A stretch of 49,793 nt of DNA from Gnetum montanum (lineage: Eukaryota > Streptophyta > Gnetopsida > Gnetales > Gnetaceae): the NCBI GenBank assembly GCA_015680685.1, contig MNCI01010069.1, positions 1-49,793 on the forward strand, written 5' to 3'. The position numbers and the translations under genes are program-made. The notes beneath the pieces were generated by a model. It made no database searches, had not been told where the DNA came from, and saw nothing but the letters and a program-made list of their open reading frames with translations. Of this stretch, positions 20,113 through 31,879 are shown in pieces (the stretch's first letter is position 1; each line of letters begins with the position of its first letter).

Positions 20113-22922
20113 ATGGCACCAAAAGGCAAACACACATAGGAAGGAGAATTGTCTTAACTAAGGCAGAGATGGAAGGGGCCAAGAATAGGCTCAGGAAGAA
20201 CCAATTGCAACCCATGCCATGGGACCTTTTATTGAAGAGGTTGAAGTGGAGTCTATTCATCAAATTCTAGAATAAGTGGCAACAATAGAACATTCCCACT
20301 AGGATGAGGCACAAGCTCAACAAGTGAACCTTGAGGTGACCTTGATGGAAGCCTACCTAAATCAAAGCAGATCAAGGGAGGTCTAAAATATGATGCTCCA
20401 GGAGTTAAACTTTGGCTTTTTCTTGGAGCAAGCACCTAAAGAGGTATAGGACCAACTAAATACCTCTCCCATGTGGCCAATTATCACTTCCAAGGGGGAG
20501 TGGTATATGAAAGAGATGTTCCTATTTTGGACTAATAGGTAGGTTGGCTCAATGGCCAAAATCAAGGACATTTTAGTGTCCTACTCGGTGTAAGCCATTG
20601 TAGAAGTAGTTGGGTTGCCTGAAACTAGGATGAATCTTGTCAAGATTCTGATGCAGGTAGACCCCAGCATCAAGAAGGAATGGTGTCAACCACAAGGAGT
20701 ACATCATGCTCACACTAGTAGAAAGAATCCACTATAAGATTGCGACCTTTCACCTAAACCCCATAGTGAAGCCTAGTAAGATCACTACCTTTTTTGCCCG
20801 TGTGTGTGCTGCTCTGAGTGGGAGATTCCTAGTTAACCTTCCATAGCTGATCTATCTAGAGATAGAGAAGCAGTTCAAGGGGAATGAACATGGAAGGAAG
20901 GCACTTCCCTTCCCATGCCTCATAAGAAAATGTAAAAAGGGAAGAATAGTCTACTACACTAATGATGTTGTCAGATGTGCTTCAATTGCTAATTAGGTAG
21001 AGATGATGAAGGATAGAATGCATGCAACAATAATCCAAGAAGAGGAGAAATAGTCACCACCTCCACCTACCACTCATAAAATAGTACCACACATTCCTGC
21101 AACATCCCAATGATTGAACGAGTACAAAGAATGACTCTTGATTGAGAAAGAGGAATAGGTAAACACAAGTGGTAGGGACCCATTTGTGTACTATTTTGCA
21201 ATGTGTCACCTAAATGAGGTGGCCTAAATAGTTAGCTTGATGGGGAAAGGTGAAACCATTTTCTCTACCCAACGAACATAGTTGTCTGCAAGGTTGAATC
21301 CTAGTGCCAAAGAGGTAACAATATCTCTCTTAGAACAATATCAACTCCTAGAGATTTCTAGCAACATAATGACCTTCTTAGAGCACTTGGAGGATGGTAA
21401 GGGGACAATTGTATTGATGATGTAGCACCAAGGGTAAGAAATAGTAGTTAAGGTGATTATTAACAGAATCATCAAAACACTCAATGCACCTATGATGTCT
21501 ATACCAAATGTCACTACACTTAAAGATGTGTAGACATCTGTAAGGACCATGAATGGCATATTAAGCATAGCACAACATGAACAACTACTAGACCAACTAG
21601 TAGGAACCCAACAATTGCTCCAGATGTCTTTGACCTTCTAGATAATATAATTGCAACCTAGTTAGAGCTGCTAGAGGCAAGGGATAAGAATATTATTTTG
21701 AAAGGGCAACTCGAAACAACTAAGGAGCTAAATGAATGCTTGGCTACAGAAGTTGCCAAATTGAAAGCCCAAATTGCCAACCCTACATTTCTCAACCTAG
21801 AATTGATAAGAGATGAAGCTCTTGAACAAATTCACACTAGATTGAAAGGGGTTGAGGGTTTAATGGAGATGACAGTGTTCTACCAATCCTTAGTAGAGGC
21901 CACGTAGCATAAAATTCAAATGGCCTTGAATTTGACTCACTAGGAGAATGTGTAGCTAACCACTAAAAATCATTGGCTACAAAACATTGATATGCATAAA
22001 CAATAGTTGATTGATTTTATCCATCAATAGCAAGAGTAACTAGCTAGAGAAAACACAAAGTTAAGAAGATTGGCAGCCAAGAATAGAAACCTCTCCAAGT
22101 AGAAGGTTCATACTCTTCACCAAAAGACAATAATAGAGGTAGCTACTTGGAAATTAGAGGCTCTCAAATTCAAGAGAGTTAAGGATCACTATAGAGAAAA
22201 GGTTGACCTACAAAAGGAAGTAAATGAGAAACACATCCAAGTGGCAAAGGCAAAGGTGAACAAGACCCTCTAGTAACTCCAAGAAAAATGCGAAATATGG
22301 TAGCCCATGATCGATGGGAATGATCAATACAATAAAGAAAAAATTTTCTTGAAGGAGTTGTAAATAGAGGAGATGACTAAATATATGGAGCTTGCCTATC
22401 TTGGGTATGCAAACCTAGCTATGTTGATTGTCGAACGGCAGTGGTTACAACTAGAAAAGCAAGTGGCTAGTTCATACTTGTTGTATGAGGCCAAGTTCAA
22501 GCACCACAAGGACACTAAGTAAAAAATTACAGAGGAAAATGCTAAACCTAAGGTTATCAAGGATAAATATACCAATTAGAGATCCATTGCTGAGAGCCTG
22601 GCTAAAAGAATGAATGACTACCCAGAGTTGTAAAACATACTTAGGACATTTGATGTCAAATGCAAATAATTCATTACTTGGTTCATCAACATCTAGGAGC
22701 TATTCCTAGTAATGCCCAGTGCATGGGATATCCCCATTCCAGCCACATTGGTTATGCCACATGGACTATGAATGATCCCTAGAGCAAGGCATTACTAGAT
22801 GCCTTTTAGCTTCCACTAGAGTTATAATAAGACAGCCACAATCACCTCAATCACCATGCGCAATCGAAGCTAGTGAAGATCCTTTAGAACCTTAGGAACC
22901 TCCACAGCCTGGGACTATTTGA
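20113..22922 (+). pseudogene. accessory coiled-coil ORF, copy Y2 (longest copy)
   Basis: Most complete copy, about 935 codons. A possible start is ATG at 20113 (MAPKGKHT, context GATTGTAGATGGCACCAAA, shared with Y3), but this frame stops after eight codons and the coding-like reading continues in other frames. Recognisable blocks in order: GEWYMKEMFLFWTNR (20500), VVGLPETRMNLVKIL (20607), ERIHYKIATFHLNP, KALPFPCLIRK and YYTNDVV (20720-20970), a Pro hinge, MCHLNEVA, the coiled-coil part (GQLETTKELNECLATEVAKL at 21704 onward, a 70-codon open frame), and the end PPQPGTI-stop at 22920. The middle block resembles domains of unassigned plant transposon-associated proteins; I cannot name it with confidence. 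Numerous TAG stops fall where sister copies have Gln. Confidence 0.65.
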
Positions 22923-23157
22923 TCTTCTCAACCATCTTCATGCCATTAGAGGATGTGATGTCTAATTTAAGTTGTCATGTCATGGTGTTCAATTTTGTGT
23001 CATAAACACCACAAATTTTGCAATGATGTCAATTTGTACACTCGGGCACTCAGTTTTGTTATGTTAGTTTGTTGTGTTAAATGTTAATCAATAATCTCAT
23101 ACCATCCCAATTTTGTAAGGGAACTTGAGGACCAATTTTTATTTAGTCATGAGGGTA

Positions 23158-24055
23158 TTATGAAGCATCAAAGTGTCACGTCGATGGGCCCCTATTGATG
23201 TGGCCTCATCGACAAGGCCCCATCTACATCATGTTGCCCCATTGATAGGGCTATGTTGACATAGGATTTGTTCCATTTATGGGGCCCCATTGATGCAGCT
23301 CCATAATAAAGTCTATAAATAAGTGCTTACCCATTGTGTTTATGCCATGTCTTATCATAGTTTTAGTAGAGCTCTTGTAGTTTTATCATTTGAGAGTTAT
23401 AATATTTTTCTGAGTGCTTATAGTAGGAGTTAGAAAATGTATGAATCTTTATTGAAGCATTGATGCAGCTGAGCACACCAATGTAAATGGCAATAATGAT
23501 GAGCATTTTGATCAAACCTTGCAGCACTTGGAATAGATTAATGATTTATTTCTACATTTACAATTTTCATTAATTACATGATTAATTAATATAAGTAAGA
23601 CTTTAATTAAGTAACTAATTAAGCTAAATAGACTAAACACATAAGTATGACTGCTTCGAGCATAACATACATCCCAACAATTCTTAACACTTGGTAACTT
23701 AGCAGTGTTGTATGTATTTAGGATGTGTACAGAAAGTGGGATCATATGCTTATGTTAGAATAGTTAGTTATTAATTAGTAATTAGATTAGTTAAATTGAT
23801 TAATAAATTGAGTTTCAACTTGTTATCAATCATAGGCAAATAAAATATAAAATAACAAAATTCATGTAACCTAATTACACTTAACCATACAACTAAGCTT
23901 CACAAGTGTTGTTGGGAAGACAACGATCATCACGATTAGATTGCACTTTCTAGAACCAACATACTTAGGAACTTAAGGTCTGCAGAATTTGACAAAATTG
24001 CATGTGAACATTTGTAATTCGTATGGTTGGATAGAGGGTATACTCACCACTCATC
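23158..24055 (+). repeat. Athila-like LTR3
   Basis: Homologous to LTR2 and, in its last 230 bases, to the A1 LTR fragment at 4764-4990. It has U3 repeats GGGCCCCTATTGATG, GGCCTCATCGACA and GGGGCCCCATTGATGC, a TATA box GTCTATAAATAAG at 23314-23321, AATAATGATGAGC downstream, and the end ATTCGTATGGTTGG...CACTCATCA near 24055. The PBS expected after it is missing. Right of 24055 the sequence changes to the minus-strand copy Y3. Confidence 0.75.
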
Positions 24056-24059
24056 ACCA

Positions 24060-26133
24060 TCTAATCACAGAAGTGTTCTTTAAGCCTTTCATGTTTCTTT
24101 GTCTCATTATTCCATGTGCTTATTTCAATAGTTGATTTCTAGTGGATAGTGTGTACCCCCTCCATTAAGAGGATTCTATTTTCTCATGCGAGATGGCTCA
24201 TGTCTTGGTTGACCCTCACTAGTTGTTCTCTTAACTAGTTGATGCTTTCCTTTAAGATGTTCTTTTGTTTCTCCATAGTGGTCAACTGCATATTATCTGC
24301 AGTGAGCTTCTTGTTCATACATTTAGGCTTTAGCATGTGCATACATTTAGGCTTTAGTTACTAAGGAATTCCACATCACTTTATCCTTGTCATTCTCTAT
24401 TTGCTTATTTTGCTTAATCAAGTGATTCATTTGTTCTATTTTGAACTACTCTAGCTGCTCATGCATAATTAATTGTATGGGATTTTTGCATTCAACTCTC
24501 AAGGCTACAAGCTCTTCTTGTAATTTAAGGATTTCATTCTCTACATGATTTACCCTAGTCTCTACCATGATCAATTTATCCTTTAGGGTAATCAACTCTG
24601 ACTACATTGCAATGACATCATGTGGGATGTCGAAAAGTGTTGTCATCACTTGTCTAGTTTGCAGTAATCTATCTAGCACATCTTTATGCTCTATAGGAGT
24701 CATTGAGGTTCCAGCTAACATTTGAGCATCTTTGGCTTTAATTAGATATGACAGTGGCACAATAGGTACATTGAGGGACTCTTTGATATGATCAATGATC
24801 ACTTCAACTACTTCTACTACATCTTGGTATTGTATTACCACAATTGTGGCTTCCTCTCTAGTTGGAATAATGCAGCATTCCTAGAGATCTGTTATGACCA
24901 TTAAGCCTCTCCTCTTGACTATAGTAAGATCTATCCATTCATAAGATTAGTAGAAACTATTAACTATATGACATTATCAATAACTTTATAAAGGTTGGCC
25001 TCCTCCCTTGTTCCTCAATTGATAGTCTTTGTAATCTATTTTAGATGACTCATTGATGGCCTATAGTCTTGTAACCGTAGTGGTGGAACTTGTTGTTGCT
25101 ATTGTTTTTGTTATTATTGTTGTTGCTCTTGCTAATGGCCACTAGGTCCCACTTGTTGTTATTTTTTAGTAGTCTATGTGCTTTCCCTAGTGTTGGATTG
25201 TTCCTCATCCTAGTCCTTCCTAGGTGGTATTGGTTTGAGCAATTCAGCATACAAAGCATTCTAGGCCTTCCTGGGAACGTCATTGGTGTACCCCAGGATT
25301 CTAGCTTATTTGCATAGCTTTCTGATAACGTAACGGAATGGAAGTGTTGGCTTCCCTACCTTTTTTTCTTCAAACTACCTTTTGATCTTCATAAAATAGA
25401 GTTGTGCAAGCTTGGCATCATACTTTCCCATCAAAATTGCACTTCCTCTAGTTGCATAACTAGATAATCTATTTAATCCTTTTGTTGGGAATAAGTGGTA
25501 GGTGCCAATCTTGAAATAAATTCTTTCCTCTAGAGTTGATTTTTTGAATCCCTTATCATCTTTATCACATGTCCTTTTTAGCCATAGTCTTCTGATTTTA
25601 GCATGTGATTTGGTGAACAGGTGTGCTACCTTTGCCCGTTCATTGGATATGTTTAGAGATTCAGCTATTGCCTTGACTATGTATGAGACTAAGACTCTTT
25701 TGATGTTGATAGTGGTGTCATCTTCTTTATTATGCTAGAATTAATAAGTTTACCTGAGGTACCATTCTCCATTGTTAGATAAGATGGACCATAGCGGTGA
25801 TGCTTTGAGTTGCATCTTTACTACTTCTGAAACAAACCCTATAAATGGCCCAAAGTACATTTCCATAATGACTATTGTCAAGATTGACTTTTCTTAGATA
25901 GCCTAAAGGTAATCTTGTGACAACGTGAGGCATTGTCTTTGTACTTGTGGTTTCCCTACCTATCCTTGGGCTGACTATCTGGTAGTAGGAGTTTCTTGAT
26001 GAATGCTGAAGGATTAAGCTTTTTGCTCTACATGTTCTAGTTGTTGTTCTTTTGTTTAGTCTCTACATTGGCCTCTTGGTTATTTGCTTGCAACTTGTGA
26101 GGATCCTCCTTATGCTCCTCTCTTTGGGACCAT
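24060..26133 (-). pseudogene. accessory coiled-coil ORF, copy Y3 (C-terminus cut)
   Basis: Minus-strand copy. The start is suggested at 26133 (MVPKRG) in the same GATTGTAGATGG context as Y2. Conserved blocks: KIGTYHLFPTKGLNRL (25500), PTLPFRYVIRK and LGYTNDV (25360-25270), an Asn/Gln-rich stretch (25160-25080) not present in Y1 or Y2, DVVEVVEVIIDHIKESLN (24830-24780, matching EIVVKVIINRIIKTLN of Y2), DVLDRLL, and a coiled coil (KLIMVETRVNHVENEILKLQ, 24580-24520; WNSLVTKA near 24360). It is truncated on the left at about 24060, where LTR3 ends. It lies downstream of A3 integrase in the same orientation. Confidence 0.65.
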
Positions 26134-28150
26134 CTACAATCATCAAGGGTTTAGAGTTACTAAGATTTTCTCTTTTATGATTAATGGTTTCATACCTTAC
26201 TCATACCCTTAGGTACATTAAGTTCTTAGTTTATCATGATTGCAGAGTTAGATAAATTTCCAAAACAAAGCCTCATAAGTGTTAATTTTCATATAACCCT
26301 TCACAGTTTTCTATTTTATTCTTATTCATGGATTTCAATGATAGTTATGGTTCCTTAAGAGCATTATTTAAGTGTTTTGGAATTAAGATGATTGATTTTT
26401 ATTTAAAAATTTCAATTTTTTCTTCATACTTACCCTTAAAATGCCTTCTAGGCATTAGCAAATTTTGAAAAATTGGCTCAAATTTTCCTTACTAGCACCC
26501 CTAATAACTAAGATGAGCACTTTGGGATCAAATAGATTTAAGAATCGCAAAAATCGAAGCGATAACGTGCAAGTTACAACTTGGGAAAGCTAGGAGGTCA
26601 AAGCTTGAATTATAGAAGAAAAATGGAAAAATCTCTCTTGGGTGCAAATGTGAAAAATGAGAAATTTAACTAAGTGTCTTCCTATTTATACTTTATGTTT
26701 GATTTGATATCAGGGATTTGACATCAAGGATCCGATATCAGGGCCACTCCAATATTGGGGAGGCCAAAAATTTACATTTTTCAATGATGTTTGAGGATGG
26801 AAAATTATTCTTTTTGAATGTCTGGAAGGTTTATAGTGTATTTAGAGGATCTTGGGCAATGGATGATGCATATTTCTTCAAAAATTTGGCACAGATAGCA
26901 TGTAAAGAAGGAATCTTAAGTTATATGAATTATTGATGAGATGAATGACATGGGCAATGAATTCTTTGGTATTGAATAGAGTTATGTGATGTAAAGGAAA
27001 GTTTTGATTAACATTTATTAGCCTTGGAAGATTCAAGATGATGTGAAATCGCTTAGCAGGTATAAGATACAATAGTTATATAAGTGGATCCTCCCCAAAG
27101 CATGCTCTAGCCCTTAATGCCCTTGTATAACCACATCTAGAAGTGTCCTTATGTACTTAAGGAGTTGAATGTAATGCATACCTATTAAGAAAAACACATG
27201 TTAGTACCACCAAATTAGAAAAATGACTCTATGTACACAAAATCGCAAGCTATGAATATTCATATAGTGAGATGAGATGGACTTAGAACGGATTTTAGAA
27301 ATTGGGACATGAGGTATCTTACCATAGGAATAATGAGTTTTTGTGTTTTATTAGTGGTTAAAGTAATCATTAGCCTTTCTGTCCAAGATTCAAACCAAGT
27401 CCAAACACATTCCAGTGACATCACATTGTCTCATCTCTTAGAATTACAATCATAAGACTACCATGGTTGCTAGGAGTATTTTTACTTAGCATATTGTCCA
27501 AGGAAGGAGTTATTCATGGCATGCTTTATTTTATTTTATTTTTTCAATTTGTAGAAGCCTCCTACCTTCAAGCATGGGTAACATGTCTTTCCAATGACAT
27601 GGTAAGGTAGTACTTATTATACTCTTACTTCCATTTTTCATTAGATCTACAAGGATATAGTATAACCTAGACAACATGATAGAACTAATAGAAGTAATTG
27701 AAGAGAATCCACAAATCCCCTTGATGTCACACCCTTAACATTTCCACTTTGTTCTTCACTTTTCAATCCAAGCATAATGATGACAAGTTTATTCTTAGTT
27801 GTATGATGGGAAGAATATCATTATGGCCATGGTAAGAACCTCTTATTTAATGGGATTGATGGATGGATGGTGTGGGATCATTGTTCAAATAATCAGTCCC
27901 TTATGACTTGATAACATAGAAAAATCTTCACTTTATTCATTATGTGGTTTATTAACGATCAAAATTATTTACAAAGAAAATGAAAAGAAAAGTATGAAAA
28001 AGATAGAAAGAATTGGAAAAAGATGTAAAGAATGGAAAATCATTAAAGAAGTGAAAATGTAGAAGAATATTAAAAATTGAAGAAGTGAAAAATGTATTAA
28101 AGAATGTGTAAAATGAAAAGAGAATGAAAAATTCAGTGTAGTACCTATGG
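26134..28150 (-). promoter_or_regulatory. cassette spacer X3 with internal TATA promoter
   Basis: Minus-strand spacer between A3 integrase and Y3. It shares with X1 and X2 the words GAAAGACATGTTACCCATG then TTGAAGGT (around 27600-27560) and GTTTGGACTTGG-like sequence near 27390. The TATA box reads AGTATAAATAGG on the minus strand at 26681-26692, followed by TTTCACATTTGCACCC as in X2 (TTTCACATTTGCTCAC). Upstream of it (26700-26770) the repeats are CCTGATATCGGATCC and CCCTGATATC rather than the GGCCCC type of X1/X2. About 550 bases separate TATA and the Y3 start. The part 27620-28150 shows nothing recognisable. Confidence 0.55.
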
Positions 28151-28152
28151 TT

Positions 28153-29440
28153 CTAGATTAACACCCCATGAGTATTATTAAGATCAATTAAATGGAAGAT
28201 AGAACACATAGTAGAGTGTTGGGTATGTTGGATAGACTTCTTGGAAGATTTGTAATAAAGTTTGACTTGTTGGATATTGACAAAAATAAGCTTATGTGGA
28301 TAAGATGGGTGATAGATATGTAGCACACTAGATAGATAAATGACTTGCACAATGTATGGTCCCTTGCCAAAGTGTCTAAAATTTAGCTTTTGGGGGTAAA
28401 TGACTAGGATTATAATAAAGGACCTTGTCACCTAATTGTGTGGTTACATGCTTTATTTGTGTATCATGCCTAAGTTTGATGTAATGCATATGGACTTCAC
28501 TACTCATGAGTGCTACTAGCCTATTCTCATCTAAAAGATTCAAGTTCATAAGACATTCCTTTTGGGTTAAGCTCAGATCAAGGTCAAGTTCATTGGAAGT
28601 AGCTAAAGTGTGAAGCTCTACCTGGATTGGAAGTGTTGGCAACTTGCCATAGACTAACTCGTATAGTGTGTACAGGCTCATAAAGCATCATTTAGTTAGT
28701 GATTCAATCCCTTGTAAACCTACTAACCATCTTAGTGAGTATTTTAGTAATTTCATGGTTAGTTACCTCAGCTTGACTATTTTCTTGGGGATGATATTGT
28801 GTTGCTAGCTTATGGTTCACCCCAAGTTGTTGCATGAACTTCTTAAATGGAGCATTAGTGAAGTGAGTCCCATTGTCTGATATAAGCATTCTTGGTACTC
28901 CAAATCTATTCACCATGTGTTGGAAAAATTTGACACATGTCTTTGCTATATAGTCTTTTATTGTTGCTACCTCTGCCCACTTTGTGTAGTAATCCACAAT
29001 CACAATAATATACACTTTTCCATTTGACATTAGTTGAATGGGCCACATAAAATCAATTTTCCATATGTCAAATGGTTCTAGTGGCTATATCCATTACTAT
29101 GGTGCTTCATATTTGGTCATGATTCCTCCATCTCTTTGGTAGCACTCATGGGATTGTGCAAAAGTGTGGGCATATCTAAACAAGGTAGGTCAAAATTATC
29201 TTGCCATTAGTAATTTTAGTGTCATTCTAAGCCTTGCATAGTGGTCACCACATGGGCCTTCATGAACATCCTGTAAGACTCTTTATTGATCACATTTTGG
29301 CACACACCATCTAATGAGCCCATATGCATAGATCTTGTATAGATTGCCATTGATCTCCATATATTTCTTTGCTTTATGAAGGAATTGTTCATGTTGTTTC
29401 TTACCCCATTCAGTAGCAAGCTCTTATGTTGATAGATAAG
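28153..29440 (-). pseudogene. pol: A3 pol: Athila-like integrase
   Basis: Minus strand. Zinc-finger region: DVHEGPCGDHYARLRM and HECYQRDGG near 29290-29130 (first Cys of the CxxC pair appears as Ser). Core: KIDFMWPIQ (first Asp, near 29055), ISDNGTHFTNAPF (second Asp, near 28875) and YHPQENSQAEVTN (Glu, near 28765), in one frame open from 29048 to 28704. C-terminal part: YELVYGKLPTLPIQVELHTL (28655-28600), GDKVLYYNPSHLPPKAKF (28430-28376) and FVNIQQVKLYYKS (28290-28250). All three catalytic acidic residues are kept. A frameshift separates core and C-terminal domain near 28690. Confidence 0.9.
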
Positions 29441-29479
29441 TCAAATATTCTATGGTCCATGGATTCCCTATTGAGTTTA

Positions 29480-30850
29480 TAACCTTCACCATTTGGTAAC
29501 ATAAATGCTCATCAGGAAATTAGTTTGATAAAGGTTCTACTTGATCCTTAGAATCCTATTTCAACCTTGAGAGATGACTGGCCACCACATTTTCTATTTC
29601 CTTTTTGTCAATCATTGTGATGTCAAATTCTTGCAGGATCATAAGTCATATTATCACTCTGGGACTAACCGCTGGATTGTTCATAAGAAATTGGATGAAC
29701 CGTTGGATTGTTCATATGTTCAGTGTGAACATAGATTTGGTACCCAAGCATATAATATCTGAACTTTTCAGGTGTGTATTCCATGACCATTAGCTCCTTT
29801 TCAATTATGGTGTAGTTTAATTATGCTCTAGTGATGCTCCTACTAGTGCAGGGTATGTTGCATGGTCTTTTCTAATCATTTAGTATGTCAGTACTACACC
29901 AAGTGCATAGTTAGAAGCATTAGTCATGATATGAAAAGGTCTTGACCAATTTAGAGCTTAAAGAATTGGTGTCTCTACTAATTTCTTCTTCAAAGCTTTG
30001 AATGCCTTTTTGCATCACTTGGTCAACTCAAAGGAAGCATCCTTCTTTGTGAGTTCTACAAAAGGTTTGGCTATCTTTAAGAAGTTTTTGATGAATCTCT
30101 TACAGTATCCCATAAGGCCTAAGAATGATCTCACATCTTTCATTGTCTATGGTTGTTGAGTGATATTTTGGATGACTTTGATCTTTTCAAGATCTACCTC
30201 ACTACCTTTTGTGGAGATTTTATGTCCTAGCACTATGCCTTCATGGACCATGAGATGGCTCTTTTGCCAATTGAGCTTCATATTGGTTTCAATGCATCTC
30301 CTAAGTACCTACTTCAACCAGTCCAATGCTTGTTTGAAATCTAGCCTATACATCAAAAAATCATCCATAAACACTTCAACACCATTACCTATGTGCTTCT
30401 AGAATATGCTTAATACTAGTCTTTGGAAGGTGGCTGGTGCATTGCAAAGACCAAAGGGCATCTATCTATAGGCAAATGTTCCTCATAAACTAGTGATCGT
30501 TGTTTTCTCCTAGTCTTTAGGTGCAATGCGGATTTGATTGTATCTACTATATCTATCCAAAAAACTATAATATTCATGTCCTGAAATAGTGTCTAAGAGC
30601 TGATTAACAAATGGAAAAGGAAAGTGATCCTTGAATGTGACAAAGTTCAACATATGGAAGTTACTGCAAACTCACAATTTGGCCCCCTTCTTTGGAATAA
30701 TCACTAAAGGACTGACCAATTCACTATCCAAAATAGGATATATGAATCCTACCTTTAGCAATTTCTCCAACTCTTACTTGACTACCTTCTTAAGTTTAGG
30801 ATTGAGTCTTCATTGAGGTTGACATCATGGTATGATTGCAGGATTAGTAT
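29480..30850 (-). pseudogene. pol: A3 pol: Athila-like reverse transcriptase and RNase H
   Basis: Minus strand. RT blocks: LEKLLKVGFIYPILDSELVS near 30770-30710, YYSFLDRYSRYNQIRIA near 30570-30520, MPFGLCNAPATFQRLV near 30460-30415, VFMDDF with both Asp residues near 30358-30375, LNWQKSHLMVHEGIVLGHKI near 30280-30220, RSFLGLMGYCKRFIKNFLKI near 30130-30070, KDASFELTK near 30040. RNase H: RPFHIMTNASNYALGVVLTY near 29960-29900, then decay to about 29560. It is the best preserved RT of the window, yet carries several TAG/TAA stops. The order RT-RNase H-integrase-X3-Y3 is continuous. Confidence 0.9.
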
Positions 30851-31190
30851 AGACTTGGTGTTAATAAATTCATGGATCAATTTCCATGATCTCATTGTAA
30901 GACCATGTGAATGCTATGACCCATGTGTTAATCACTTCTAGGAGCTTCCTTTTCTATTCTTCTTCTAAGTTAGCATTGATAAGTACTAGCTAAGACACAT
31001 CTAAGTTAGCATCTACAACGTAGCAACCAACTAACTAAGACACACTGACATGGATGCTATCATGCAAATGCAATGTAGCATCTATGATATCTCAGCCAAC
31101 TAATGATTCATCATAAGTGAATGGTTCTAGCAACACTCCTATCACAAATCTTTCCTCTTGAAAATTGTAGGGATTCAAGATCTCAAAAAA
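30851..31190 (-). pseudogene. pol: A3 pol: connector upstream of RT, truncated
   Basis: The minus frame reads LEFEFFEILNPYNF near 31190 and VIAFTWSYNEIMEIDP near 30890-30930, equivalent to the connector ahead of RT in Athila-type polyproteins. Protease and gag are absent; homology stops near 31190, so the element is broken here. Confidence 0.6.
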
Positions 31191-31529
31191 TTCAAATTCA
31201 AAAGCATTCAAGATGATGAAAACTCCAGAAAAAAATCATATTTTAACCACAAATAAAACAAGGAAGAAACTATGCATTCCACTGGTTTAGTCTTCAAAAC
31301 CCCCTTAAATGACCCCTTTTCCCAAGCCATCAAATGTTGTTTCCTCTTATAGGAAGAATAGAAATAATAAAAAAATAAAAGAAAAATGGTTACAAAATAG
31401 AAATCAAAAACAACACCTGAGATTTTTAATAAACCTAAAAGAGCCAAACACTCAACTCTCAATTTTGATTATCAAATTACAAGTTGAAATAGAATTGATC
31501 ACACTTATAATATTTAGTCTACAAACCCA

Positions 31530-31620
31530 CCTTACTTATGTCTCTGCAAAGATGAATCCACCTTGCTTGTGTCTCTGTAGAGATGAATCCACCTTGCTTG
31601 TGTCTCTGCAGAGATGAATA
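31530..31620. repeat. 31-bp tandem repeat, three units
   Basis: Units at 31530-31560, 31561-31591 and 31592-31620 share CTTGTGTCTCTG and AGAGATGAATCCA. The second and third are nearly identical; the first differs at a few sites. The unit length is not a multiple of three and no gene covers it. Confidence 0.85.
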
Positions 31621-31879
31621 AGAGTAGAAATTCTAAAAACAACACAAATCCCAAAGGACCTACACCAAAATCCTATAGAAGAAGAATCTACTTGAATTTG
31701 ACTATATCCAAAGGAAAAATTTTGCACTAGATGAAAAAGAATCCATTATCTTTAAATACCACACACATTAAAGAAAAAGTAGTAACCATACCAAGACACT
31801 AATGATGGGAGTGATGTTTGATAATGAAAAATTTTTGGGATACCAATGAACAAGCTATTACAAAGATAGAGTAATATCA

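Noticed and set aside
25090-25317. Leu-rich plus-strand frame as a signal or membrane peptide
   Set aside because: It is the antisense reading of the Asn/Gln-rich stretch in Y3.
31208-31462. Minus-strand 84-codon hydrophobic frame as part of A3
   Set aside because: Composition-driven; does not continue the connector frame of A3 and lies beyond its homology end near 31190.
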